From assembly GCA_029945375.1 (NCBI GenBank), contig CM057060.1, positions 1 through 64,000 on the forward strand: a DNA stretch of 64,000 nt, written 5' to 3'. Positions 36,700 to 48,807 of this stretch are shown here, in pieces. The translations under genes were made by a program, and so were the position numbers. The first letter of the stretch is position 1, and the number at the start of each line of letters is the position of its first letter. The notes beneath the pieces are model-generated. The model made no database searches and was not told where the DNA came from. It was given only the letters and a program-made list of their open reading frames with translations. The stretch is from Agaricus subrufescens (taxonomy: Eukaryota; Basidiomycota; Agaricomycetes; Agaricales; Agaricaceae).

Positions 36700-38900
36700 A
36701 GACTACACTTGATTGGGATAGGGTAGAATATAATACCCTAAATCCCCTGCCTTCTGCTTCCTTTCTCTTGGCCGGTGTAGCTGTTCTTTCAAGTCATCTT
36801 CAGTATACTCATACACAAAAATTGCAAACTTCTGCCCTGGGCATCCACCTATCAAGACTTGGAGGTCTGGCCTATGTTTCTGGAAAAGTTGAAGGCCTGA
36901 TATGTATTCTTCTAATTCTTCAGGTGAGTTTGGCTGAACAATAGAATATCAGAAAGTAAAATAGCTCAAGGCAGATTAGATCTCACATTATTTCCCAGAT
37001 ATTTCTGCTTTTGTGAGCCTATATCACAAAGCAACAAATGAGGGTATACTCTGTACCACTCAAGATGATCAAATTGAAGATCTTGAAATTGGATCCCATG
37101 AACAAGATCTCTGCTAGTGAGTTCTTCTTCATACATCTATAATTTAGATTAGACAAGGAGTGGTTTCAAAATTGTTGGCTTACATTCCAAATTTCCAATA
37201 ACCAGGTGACAAAGTCACTCCGATATTGCCATGTGCTCCTTGCAGTATTGAAATCCAGCTGGCCAAGTAAATGAAAAACATAATCCTGACTCTGGCTTGA
37301 TTTGAGTTCAGCAGGAGCATACCCCATGAGTGACAAAGTGGGAGCATCATGAACAGCAGTATGTAAATTCAAGTTGAAGTCAGTTATGGCCAAATGATTT
37401 GATGAATTGACACCAGGATGATATTGTGAGCAATAGTCATGCCAGATGGAAATATCTGTGAAAAATTGATGACAATATATAAAAGTATACTATTACATGA
37501 ACTCACCAGGTTTTCCATCATAAAACTTCTTGAAGCCTTGCCAAATCTCAATCAGCAGCTTCCATACCACATTTCTTCTGTTCTCCAAAGAGATATAGAA
37601 ATTTTTGGACCTGTCTGAGTCCACCAAATATTCATAGAATGAAGGATGAGAGAAAACTACTCTTTCCAGAGGAGCATTTTCTGAAGGCATCTGGACCATA
37701 GAGCAGCCACTGAGTGCAGCATAGACTACACTCAGCTTAATGCCAAGAACTACAGAAATACCCTTGGGGACTTGAAGAGTATGGGATTGCTGAGCTATAC
37801 CATAGAGAAGAACACCAAAGATTTGGTGCATCGTGGGCCACATGTCAGAAGAGACTGAGGTGAGAATGTGGGTGTATAGAGCATCAACATAGATGAATGG
37901 CTGATCATCAGGAGGACCAACCCCATCAATGAGAGCTACAAGCTGGTCAAGGCAGGATACAGGGTTGCCATGATGAGGATCCTTGATAAATTGAATAGCC
38001 AAAGCAGCAAATGAGGACTGGTGAGAGATAGCACTTGCAAATTCCAGAAGCTGCTCCTGGCTAGGCCAGCTTTCTGGTATAGTTTGTGAATGGTTGGCTG
38101 AGATAGCTTGAAGGCTATCCTTGAGATAGTGCTCAGTATCATGGTAAAAGTTGTAGTGGGGATAGGGAACAGCAAAATAGATCCAAACTTGAGCCTCAGC
38201 TTGACAAAGGGAAGGATCTAGACCATGAGACTGTAGATGTGAGGCAGTAGCCTGATATCTGAATATCAGACAGGCATTTCCTGGACTTCCACAAGCTAGG
38301 ACTGGGAGATGTGGAAAATATAATTCAAGCTGAGGTATCTCAGCAAGAATTTCTCCAAAATCATCCTAGAGCTAAGATTAGCAGATGCAATTCAATGACA
38401 AGTTATTTCTCACTGTTGTATAGACCCACTTCTTCAGTAGTTGTTTGTCTTGAACAATATGCATTACAGCTTCACAGGTTCCCACCTGAGCAAATTGAAT
38501 TGATTTTAACCCTACTTCCTGGATAATTCCTTGAGCAACAAGTTCTTCCTGATAGACCTATATCAAAGTTTAATAGAGGAAAACCAGTCAAAATGCTGAA
38601 TTATTACCCACCTCCCACATATCAAATAACCAAAACAGAAATTCTGGCAATTTTGCAACCACATAAAACCCATAGCAGATAGTAGCATCCTTCAGCTGGC
38701 CTAGTAGACCAAAACATTGAGCTTTATCTCCACTGGATGAGAATGGCTCCTTATCCTTCAAATCATGCTTTTCAACCAAAAATATAAAGAGTGCTTCATG
38801 GATATACCACATTAGGATAAATTGAAGATTTTGGTCAGTGCTACCGAACAGGTCAGTTTCATCAATGAGTATATTGCTAGGCTCTCCTACTCACAGTTTA
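36700..38900 (-). CDS. NACHT-b2, C-terminal half with second repeat region
   Basis: Exons in order on the minus strand: EALFIFLVEKHDLKDKEPF (about 38,780); a long exon about 38,368-37,508 with ELYFPHLPVLACGSPGNACL, YFAVPYPHYNFYHDTEHYL, SWPSQEQLLEFASAISHQSS and SFYEYLVDSDRSKNFYISLE; an exon ending SDFVTWLLEIWN (about 37,186); EEELTSRDLVHGIQFQDLQF (about 37,120); and the last exon with ISGLQLFQKHRPDLQVLIGG and FAIFVYEYTEDDLKEQL. Introns are 45-55 nt with standard ends. It resembles the region just after the NACHT domain in the first half, so this is an internal or gene duplication. No stop was found within the exons. Whether it is one gene with the NACHT half is unresolved. Confidence 0.6.
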
Positions 38901-40824
38901 GATGAGATTGATGATGAGATGTATTCAATCCATCTGTTTGCATATAACAGACCTGAAGAGTCGGTGTCACCAAATCATAACCTTGATTATACCATATCAA
39001 CATACCTGGATAGGTTGTCTGAAAGTCCTCCCAAATGGTGAGGGATGACTGAAGTAAGTCATCTTCAACACCTTGAAGAGAAATACAAAATTGTTTGGAT
39101 CGATCCGGGTCCAGCAAGTAGTCACCAAATGAAGCATGATAGAAAGCTGCTGGCTTCCTGTGGGCGTCTTCGGGATCAGAAGTATTAAGGAGTGAGTAGC
39201 AGCCATTGACTGAGGCGTAGATGGTGGCCACATCCAGACTGAGGATTACAGACATAGCCGGCAATAGCTTTAGAACGTATTTGTTCCCCTCACCCTGGGC
39301 ATACAGTAGGGCACCAAGCACCCGTTTCGTAGTTGGCCATACATCAGATGGAATGGAACTGAGGATACTCGTATAGAGTGCATCCAGGTGCGCAAATGGC
39401 CGGGTATCGGAGACGGTGGCTGGGAGACCACTGAAAGCAGATAGGACTTGGCTGAGGCGCTTGGTAGGGTTAGCATATTGTGGATCGCCAATGAACCGAA
39501 CTGCTGTATCGGCGAGGACAAACAAGCCAGACACTGCATCAGCTAGCTGCGAGAATTGCTCCTCACTAGGCCATTGCTTCAGTACAGTCCGTGGATATTC
39601 TCTCTGAATTCTCTCCAGGCTGTCCTTCAGGAAGAGCTCAACGTCTCGTCGAGCTTCCTTTGAGTTGGCAGGTACATACTTTTTCAAGTATGTAGACAAT
39701 ACCTTCCCTTCGTTGAACGTGTTAATGATATGCTGCTCCGGGCGACTCGCAATGAGCCAAAGGAGGGGAACATTGGGATGCTGAACGATAAAGTCGGTGA
39801 TGAGGCGGATGATCTCTCGCTGTGATTGGTATTTGTCGAGCTCATCAAGTCCATCCAGTATGATACCCCACGGGTGTCCGCCAGCTCCAATCTTCCTTTC
39901 AACGAAAGGCTCGACAATGAAGGTCTTGAACTGCTCCTCCATTCCTTTGTTGACTAGAGCGGGGTCCCGGGTAAGTTTCTCAGTGACGAAGGTACAGTAC
40001 TCCTCAATATTGACCGCAAGCTGGTAGGCGATGGTGATGAAGAGGTTCTGGGAGCTATTGCGTCCGTTAGGTCTGGACACAAATGTGGAGGCTCCGAGGT
40101 GCTTCGACTTGGCCAGCTTGTCTGCGAGAGTTTGCATGATGGCCGATTTACTGACACCAGCGGGACCGTAGACCCAGATGAGCAACTTCTCCCTTTCTTT
40201 GTCGTAGAACCAGGTGATAACATATTCGTTGATTTCGATGCGAGTACCGGGATGACATTTGGGAGGAGGATCGCGAGCAGAGGAATCATGTGCTGCACCC
40301 TGGATACTGTGCGCGAGAAGTAGCTCCATGGCTGCAGAGGTCCATTAGTCATGAACACGATGTACTAAGGTAACGGTTCTCATACCTTTGCCTCTTCTAT
40401 CACTTGCATCATGAATGTGGACTGCAGTATTTTCAATCATGACAGGGTTGATTATGGAGAAATCTCTGGCGTTGGGGAGAATCCCGCCACCCGAGGTTGA
40501 TTGAATTCTAGTAGCTAATCATTCCGTCAGCATGCTACGCCAATGCTCAATACAGATTCTCCTTACCTTGAACTGGAGCCTCGTCGATGGCGATCCTGGG
40601 AGTACTGACACTAGCTGATGTTGTGTCCACGACAACAGAGGTACCAGTAGCCGGAAGCGTGGTGGACGAATTGTCGTGACCATCTGAGTTGGACATGAGC
40701 AGAATATAACGTGAAGGTAGACGAGTGAGCACAGACCCCGAGAGGCAGCCTCGCCCTTCTTGCGGCCGGAAAAGAGATTGCGAATAAATGCCTTGATTTT
40801 CTGGCGTTTTGAACCTGAATCCAT
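38887..40824 (-). CDS. NACHT-domain NTPase b2 with a degenerate P-loop
   Basis: Start codon at 40,824 (MDSGSKRQKIKAFIRN), a Pro/Ala/Thr-rich second exon, then a 480-codon open frame from 40,329. NACHT signatures: Walker A reads GPAGVSKSAIMQ, with serine in place of the last glycine of GxxGxGK; Walker B reads WGIILDGLDELD; sensor-like WLIASRPEQH. The C-terminal part has DALYTSILSSIPSDVWPTTK and FGDYLLDPDRSKQFCISLQG. In fungi such proteins are signal-transducing NTPases of the STAND class acting in heterokaryon incompatibility or defence. The frame is open, unlike b1, so the gene could be expressed, but nucleotide binding is doubtful. The Gly-to-Ser change is one base (GGT to AGT). Confidence 0.8.
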
Positions 40825-43390
40825 AGTGGTGTGCAGTAATATCAGTCAGAAAGTTGTGCTTCAAAAATTCAGCGGGAGTAGATGAACGAGACGAGACGAG
40901 TGGACGTGGGAGCTGGCGGGCTGTACGTTGACTGATTGGTGGCAGTTGGGAACAAAAACACAGCCAGAGATCCCACGTATCCCACCTCGTGGCATTCACA
41001 AAGAATATTGAATCCTCAAGTCATTCATACGGACGGTTCCCTCTCGACACACCTCTCGACACCTGAGAACAATAAAGTGGGGAGCGTGATATTTCTGGTA
41101 TGTAAACAAAGTGGCTGCACAACTTTACACACCCATCACATATAATTTCGTTACTCCATAAATCAACTCTGCTCATACACCGATCCAGCTGACTGACGTG
41201 CAGAAATGTATTCTTGATTGCGACAGTCGATGCGACCCATTCCTGCGGTTAGTATTCCTTTTGAGATGTCGTAAACGCTGTATTCACTTGGAGTGCAGTC
41301 CCCCCTCTAGCCGATTCAAGACTGGTAAACGATGCGAGATGCGAGACGTCTATGAACATGCATAGTTGAAAGTAGCGACGTGGAACGGCAACTTGATATT
41401 ATTGAGATTGAAACTGAGGGACAATTGTGTGGCAGCAATGAGAGTCTGGACATACGTTCGGTCAAGAGTAAACGGTGAGTACATGAGCTCTAAGTGGTAT
41501 TGAGGCAGACATGAAGAACGGACGAACCTGTCACAGGGGTGTCACATTCCCCTCTCGCATTGGCAATACATTGATGTTCTTCCTCGTTCTCCAGGCCTTT
41601 ATCGCTCGGACATGAACGGAAGAGCTGAGCGTGATATCACAGATAATCGTGGTGCGAATTTCAGGCCATTGAATATCCGTCATCGTGACTGGGAGCATTC
41701 CGGCTCGTTGTCACCTGTCACCTTCTCTTGGTCGCTAGCATTGGGTTGGGCGTGAGCGAACAAAGCATACAGAACTCTTTGTTTCCATTACCACGTATGG
41801 AGAAAAGAAAGAAGAAGTTGCAGGAAGGTAGTAGATTAGGTGTGCCGTTGACTGGGCTATCAGCCGGATAAAGGCACTATACACAAGTCCACAGATTCAA
41901 AGCGTGACTCGAGGCTGGTGGGAGACGACGAGGGCACCCAGTAGGGAGAGCAGCTGTGGCCACAAAGGTTCCGACACCTTGTGCTTGTAGCCAGGGAGCG
42001 GAGAGGTTGATACCACGACAATTGGCATGGACAGGAGGTAGTCGTTTGAGCGTGGAGGGAAGCGCTAGATGCTAGGGATGGATATCTTGTAATCCTAGGC
42101 CATGAGGAATATGGTGAACAAGAATAGTTGATATAAAGCTCACGATGTACCGAAGAAGGCCTGTTCACCAACAAAGTTAACATAGCATCAATACACGTAG
42201 TGGTCTCCTTGAGAACTATAGAATCTTCAATGTAGCGACTTGCTGAGGAGTGAGGAGGCGCCGCGAGGATTGAGCAACTTTGAACCCAATCACAGGCCTG
42301 CGCGCGGTTTCCATCCCCTTTCATAAGGGCTCCAACATCAAAGGCCAGACACGACATAGACATGTTGCGACTGTAACGTGGCGATCCGAGTCTCAACTTT
42401 GTCTAGTATACCTGAAACATAAACGCAAACTTCATCGGTTTTACTGGACATCCTTTGACATTAAAGCATAACGGGCGTACCCAGCGTCCCCATCTCGCAC
42501 CTGAGCACCCCTCTTGTAGCTCTTCCAATACAAACCTGCACTTGCGCGACAGTGAATGTGGAATTTGATCATTGTTCTGTCGATACTGAACGTTCCAATC
42601 GCCACTGTTAGGGTTGCATTGAGGACGAAGTAGAGAATTCTCATGTGACGCTCTCCGGCCGTAAGTACTACTACGCATCGTTATTGTTGGCCCATAGACC
42701 TCCCGGAATATCGCACCCAAACCGACATGGACTTCGGCACGCCTTTCTCGCCCGAGTATGGAATGGAGAATATGTGATGAGGATGTAGTGTGGCGAAAGC
42801 ATAGCTCTCTGACTGGGGACGAGCAAAACTATTTATACCGACAAGTCAACAATCAATTGCACCTAGAATGAGTAGCACATACTATTAAACCGTTGTTGTC
42901 AAGCCGCCAAGTGTCTAGTCGTGTCGGGTAGATCCATGTCTCCGGTGGGACACTCGGGTCAACGTAGATCACGAGATGAAAGAACAACGGAGTTGAAAAC
43001 AGGCTTAATGGGCGGCGTTCGACGTGTTCTCATTCGAGAGCTCGTTAATGTACAGCCAAGAGACTGGGTTGACTCGTTGAGGGAGAACCAAAGGGCGGGC
43101 CGGAATCAAGTAACGTGCATGACTGGTTCTCCAGGTGACGGCGCAAAGTTCTCCTGAATGCAATGTTACTATCGAAAAATCCACGCCATGTTACACTTAC
43201 GATGGCAGCAACCCGTCTGGCCGGAAAACTCTAGAGTGTGACAAGGTGGAAGCTTCTAGTAGAAACGGTATTTGGTGTTCAATAAGGTTGCTTAAGTTTG
43301 GAAACAAAAAACCAAGGTGCGATGAGATACAAGTGTCGAGCGTGAAGGCCCCTGGTCCAGTTTAGAACGATCGACGCTCTGGCACTAGAA
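40825..43390. other. Module a3 spacer
   Basis: Third copy of the a-type spacer. Minus-strand debris includes SRYIEDSIVLKETTTCIDAM near 42,170-42,250, close to the a1 version (RYIEDSVVLKETNTCIDAML), plus HENSLLRPQCNPNSGDW near 42,600. No intact gene. Confidence 0.5.
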
Positions 43391-43394
43391 CCAA

Positions 43395-45226
43395 CATGGT
43401 CTGTCACGTCACGCAGAACGCAGTTGTCATGATAGAGAAGCCCATGCCCAACCTGTCTTCCCTTGGCATGCCCGCTGCTCATTTGCCTTGCTTGGTCTCG
43501 TGCTCTCGTTCCTGCTCCACCCTCCCCGCATTCATGGCCACCTGCGATGACTCTCCTCGGTCTTGTGACTTTTCCTTGACCGAGGGAGCAACGATGCGAT
43601 TGTCGATCGTAGTCGCGTAGAGGTAAATTATCAATCTCCCTGTACATTCCCTTCTCACTCTCCTCCCACAGGACAGTCACCCGTCCTATTCCAGCTTCCA
43701 GACACCTGCATTCGCTTTACCCAAGGGGTCATATCGAAGTCGAAGTCGTCCTCTCAGGATCGGACGAAAACTCCAAAGCATACGTCAGTACCCTCTTCCT
43801 TCCTACCTTGGTAGTGCATGAGCTGACCATGGCCTCGATAGTGGCCTGGTGCCTGGACAATTTGAAACCTGGTAAGACCGGGATACAGGGCAACCACTAA
43901 CGGGCTGTGGCCGCACACGTACGATTCACGCCGTGAAGTGGGGCATTTCCCAATCAAACAAATCCCGACGGTTTCACTTGTGTGGCAGCGCGTCACTCGA
44001 TGAATCAAGGTCAAATTTCGACCCCAAGACAATATCGTGCGCGCCTTACCTTCGATACTCTACTTTTAGCTAATGTTTCCCAGAACGTGTTCTTGCCCCG
44101 ACGCTGACCACCTGGGTTCCGTGTATACCAAAGGTCACGTAGCCCCCAAAATCGGTGCCGTTCAAGTCGAGATCAACAGCACGATAAGCGTGACCCAAGT
44201 CGCGTCTCAGTCTGCCCAGTTCACGCTGTTCACTTACGGTTACAAGTACAACACCGGTGCGTTAACTATCTCCAATCTTTCACTCACCACACCCAACGGC
44301 TATCACGGTTCTAGAGCAATTTTGGGATTGATGCAAGTTCCCAATGGTATGTTCCAGGGATTGGTACAACCTGGTTAAGCCAAGCCCTACAACGTTTTCG
44401 GGTTCGAGTACTGGTCGGATCCGTATGATCTGGGTTCTAGATATATCCAATAGAGTGTTGATGGGATGCCGTCGTATAAGATGGATGCTTCCGCTGTGGA
44501 ACTAGATCCCGTGGCTCAGGGGGGGTTCAGGCGTCAGGTAGGGGTTGATGCCTATCGAACCCATGTCTATCGTTTTCAACTCGGGTATCTCACGTATGTC
44601 GGTATCCTTAACTATTCGAAACATGATACTGACCCACCTCTGTCTATAACAGCAAACTGGCTGACGATTGACACATCAACGCTACTATACCCCGCCAAAA
44701 TCCTAATTAATCATGTAAGGGTTTATCAGAGGAAGGACTCGATCAATACTGGCTGCGGTCCTAATGTATCCCGGACCGCAAATTATATCGCGAGTCACGT
44801 TGGCACATATGGAAGTGAGTTGTTCCTCAGTATGTTGGTTGTTCTTCGATGGTCTCGTACTTGTGAAGTCATCTGTGTTCTTTTGGTGTTGACTTGGCCC
44901 CTCTGGGACTCATCGGCGTTTCGATGTCGGACATAGTCCTTCATTCCCCGGCCCAACAATCTCTCGATTCTGCTGCCCTCCCTAATTGTTTACCTGATAC
45001 ATCTGCTAACGTCCTTTTTTCCCTCATGTCCAAAGCATAATGCTGCGATGTGGCCTTATGCAAAGCCAAGACATAAGCCCTACGACGGGTCATACTAATG
45101 CCGCATACACCCCACGGACACTTTATCTCACAACACCACTTATCCTCATCGCTCTTTCTAAATAAACGATCGGGGCCATTCTTCTTTGTGTTACTTTCCA
45201 GATATTATCATGTTGCTTGAATCTCA
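43395..45226 (+). pseudogene. KRE6/SKN1-like GH16 pseudogene, copy a3, cut by the giant transposon
   Basis: Exon blocks GHVAPKIGAVQVEIN (the GH16 motif degenerate, first Glu lost), SQSAQFTLFTYGYKYNTGAL, LGLMQVPNGMFQGLVQPG (then a stop), and NHVRVYQRKDSINTGCGPNV near 44,710. Homology with copies a1 and a2 continues in the 3' flank up to GTTGCTTGAATCTC at about 45,226 and then stops, 14 bp before the transposon inverted repeat. Confidence 0.72.
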
Positions 45227-45240
45227 CGTAGCTGATTTAT

Positions 45241-45289
45241 GCATACTGTACATAAGGCATACAGCCGGCTGTACAACCTACATACAGCC
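45241..45289 (+). repeat. Left terminal inverted repeat (49 bp)
   Basis: Begins GCATACTGTACATAAGGCAT and pairs with the reverse complement of 63,883-63,931 at 44 of 49 positions by eye. Contains the perfect palindrome TACAGCCGGCTGTA at 45,260-45,273. The exact outer edge is uncertain by a few bases because CTGAT occurs just outside both ends. Confidence 0.9.
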
Positions 45290-45329
45290 CCTTGTACATT
45301 TTTGGAGTGTTACATAAGGCTCTGACTAC

Positions 45330-47410
45330 CACAGCCATACATCCCAGAGTAGGATCCTACCATTCAGGCTGCACATTGTTCTTAATAGAATCCTATTGAC
45401 TTCTGGATATCAAGCCTGGTAAGATCCTACTGACATGATATCTAACTAAGGGATAGAATCCTACTGCACTGGGAGGATTGGGAGCAGTAGGTTTCTACTG
45501 TAGTAGGAATATTGTGAACAGTAGAATTCTAATGTAGCAGGGATATTGTGAGCAGTAGAATTCTAATTTGTGGGTATATTGTGAGCAGTAGAATTCTACT
45601 GCAGTGGGAATGTTGTGAGCAGTAGAATTCTACTGCAGTGGGGATGTTGTGAGCAGTAGAATTCTACTGCAGTGGGTATGTTGTGAGCAGTAGAATTCTA
45701 CTGCACTAGGGATATTGTGAGCAGTAGAATTCTACTGTAGTGGATATGTTGTAGGCGGTAGAATTCTACTGCACTAGGGATATTGTGAGCAGTAGAATTC
45801 TACTACTAGGGATATTGTGAGCAGTAGATTCTACTGCATATATTGTGAGCAGTAGAGTTCTACTGCACTAGGGATATTGTGAGCAGTAGAATTCTACTGC
45901 ACTAGGGATATTGTGAGCAGTATAATTCTACTGCAGTGGGTATGTTGTGAGCAGTAGAATTCTACTGCAGTGGGTATGTTGTGAGCAGTAGAATTCTACT
46001 GCACTAGGGATATTGTGAGCAGTAGAATTCTACTGCAGTGGGTATATTGTGAGCAGTAGAATTCTACTGCAGTGGGTATGTTGTGGGCAGTAGAATTCTA
46101 CTGCAGTGGGGATGTTGTGAGCAGTAGAATTCTACTGCAGTGGGTATGTTGTGAGCAGTAGAATTCTACTGCACTAGGGATATTGTGAGCAGTAGAATTC
46201 TACTGCAGTGGATATGTTGTAGGCGGTAGAATTCTACTGCACTAGGGATATTGTGAGTGGTATAATTCTACTGCACTAGGGATATTGTGAGCAGTAGAGT
46301 TCTACTGCACTAGGGATATTGTGAGCGGTATAGTTCTACTGCAGTAGGGATATTGTGAGCAGTAGAATTCTACTGCAGTGGGTATGTTGTGAGCAGTAGA
46401 ATTCTACTGCAGTGGGTATATTGTGAGCAGTAGAATTCTACTGCAGTGGGTATGTTGTGAGCAGTAGAATTCTAATGCAGTGGGTATGTTGTGGGCAGTA
46501 GAATTCTACTGCAGTGGGTATGTTGTGGGCAGTAGAATTCTACTGCACTAGGGATATTGTGGGCAGTAGAATTCTACTGCAGTGGGGATATTGTGAGCAG
46601 TATAATTCTACTGCAGTGGGATGTTGTGAGCAGTAGAATTCTACTGCAGTGGGGATGAGCAGTAGAATTCTACTGCAGTGGGTATGTTGTGAGCAGTAGA
46701 ATTCTACTGCAGTGGGGATGTTGTGAGCAGTAGAATTCTACTGCAGTGGGGATATTGTGAGCAGTAGAATTCTACTGCAGTGGGCATATTGTGAGCAGTA
46801 GAATTCTACTGCAGTGGGTATATTGTGAGCAGTAGAATTCTACTGCAGTGGGCACATTGTGAGCAGTAGAATTCTACTGCACTAGGGATATTGTGAGCAG
46901 TAGAATTCTACTGCAGTGGGCATATTGTGAACAGTAGAATTCTATTGCACTGGGTAAATTGTTGACAGTACAATTCTACTGTAGTGGGTGAAATATTGAT
47001 AGTACAATTCTACTGCAGTGGAACCACTGTGGATAGTAGAATTCTGCTGCAGTAGGGACATTGTTCATAGTAGTATTCTCCTGCAATGCAAAAATTAAGG
47101 TCAGTAGAATTCTACTGCAGTAAGGATATTGTGAGTGGTAGAATTCTATTGTAGTATGGATATTATAGGCAGTACAATTCTACTACAGTCAGGCTATTGT
47201 GTGCAGCAGAATTCTATTGCATTGGGAAAGTTTTGATCAGTAGAATCCATTGTAGAGCTACATTTATCAATAGTAGAATTTTACTGCAGTAGAGAAATAG
47301 TAGTCAATAGGAAAATAATAGGGAGTGGAATTCTACCACAGTACATACATTGTGGCCAATTGGATTCTACTATAATATAAGCAGTAGAATCCTACTATAT
47401 TGGGAAAACT
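45330..47410. repeat. Left subterminal palindrome array
   Basis: Dozens of units of about 33-34 bp, each centred on AGTAGAATTCTACT (a perfect palindrome with an EcoRI site), separated by spacers such as GGGTATGTTGTG and CTAGGGATATTGTG. The middle (45,590-46,960) is highly homogeneous; both edges hold diverged units such as GTAGGATCCTAC and TAGAATTTTACT. Not coding. Confidence 0.92.
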
Positions 47411-47509
47411 TCCATCAATTATGTTAAAAGCAGTTGAATAGTTCAAGTATCTTTTGTCTCAGAAATTAACATTAAATAACTATTTACAGTATCATATTCT
47501 TTGTCTACT

Positions 47510-48807
47510 TTACTCTTCTCTTTGTGCTTGCAATTCCTCCATTTGAGCTTGTAATTTTTGTAGCAAAATACTCTGGGCCTCTAATTGTGTCTCTTGTGCC
47601 TTTATTTTTTCTTCTGCCTGTCTTGTTCTCTCTTGTGCTTCTTGTGCTTCTTTTTCAGCTATTTCTTTCTCTTTGATAGCAACTAATGCATCTTGTCTCC
47701 GAGACAACAATAATTTGTTCATCAAAGATTGATAGTTTTGAATAATTTCCACAGTGTCTTGCTTGGCTTCTTTTCTGAGCCTAGGAGAGGTATAGTGCAC
47801 AGCAGCTGAAGAGCCACTGGCTTGCTGACACACTAACATCATGTAGACATCACACTGTACAGCCAACCGTTCACACTGGCAATAATATGAATAAAGTCAA
47901 TCACAGATTCAAAAATAATAGTTTACTTGCCCTTGCAATAATGTCTGGTAGTTCTCTTCTATATCTAGAGGTTGACTTTCCTAGCATATTAATTTTATCA
48001 GGTAGTTCACGAGTTCTTGCAACATCTTATCTTTGTTAAAATTCAACAGAAAAGCATTTTATAATCAAAACATACCATAAACTGCACTTCCTTTTTTGAC
48101 TCCCTCTACCAAGCCATAAACTGGATTCCTCACTGAAGGGACTGTTTTTGCATTTTTTTTAGGTGATAATTCTTGGACATTTTCAGAAGTGCCAATTTCA
48201 GGATCTAGATCCTGATTATCTTGATCAAGCAGTTGTGGATCAATCTATATATATTAGTTCTCATCAATTTTTGTAAAATAGTAACTTACCATAAGATCAG
48301 ATGAATTTGACATCATATTGTTGATCTGAGAGTCATTCTAAAGTTTAAGTTACATTGGTATTTTATAAGAAAAATTGAACTTACAATTTCTCCATTTGAT
48401 GAATTTTCTGGAGTATCCAAGGTATCTGGAAAATTGAACAAAGGTATTGGTGTAGATACAAAATTATTGTTGGGTGTAGGAGATGAATGTGGCAGTGACA
48501 CTGTGGGTGAGTTAATTTCAGGAGAATTTATATTTATAGAAAAAGTCTGGGAAATGGCTGGAGTTGCAGAAGAATCTAAAAAGATACTGTGAGAAAAAAG
48601 ATCTGTACTTGTAGATAAGGTATTTGAAATACTTGAGGAAGAGGCTGTTTGTTGTTGCTGTTTTCTACAGCTACAAATAGCTTTAAGAGGAAAACCTGGG
48701 CAAATATGGCATTTAGCAGGCTGTCTTTTCTTCTTTTGAATAGCATTGCCACTATCCAAGAGTTTTTGACTGGGACGACGAGTACGTGGAGTACGAGGGG
48801 AATGCAT
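47510..48807 (-). CDS. Coiled-coil protein with a Cys cluster (transposon gene 1)
   Basis: Five exons: 48,807-48,385, 48,337-48,290, 48,244-48,076, 48,025-47,931 and 47,875-47,510, giving 366 codons. Introns are 45-55 nt. The fourth starts GCAAGT, a GC-AG intron that keeps frame exactly. The N-terminus is basic and holds CHICPGFPLKAICSC (C-x2-C-x8-C-x-C, possibly metal-binding). The middle is Ser/Thr/Asn-rich. Next come ELPDIIARCERLAVQCDVYM and VHYTSPRLRKEAKQ, and the protein ends in a long charged coiled coil (EKEIAEKEAQEAQERTRQAE...). No catalytic motif seen. Start chosen as the first ATG, which faces the transposase start 304 bp away. A likely DNA-binding or accessory transposition factor, by position only. 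Confidence 0.75.

Noticed and set aside
45590..46960. CRISPR array
   Set aside because: Regular repeats with spacers, but the spacers are near-identical, the repeat is a palindrome, there are no cas genes, and the setting is a eukaryotic transposon.
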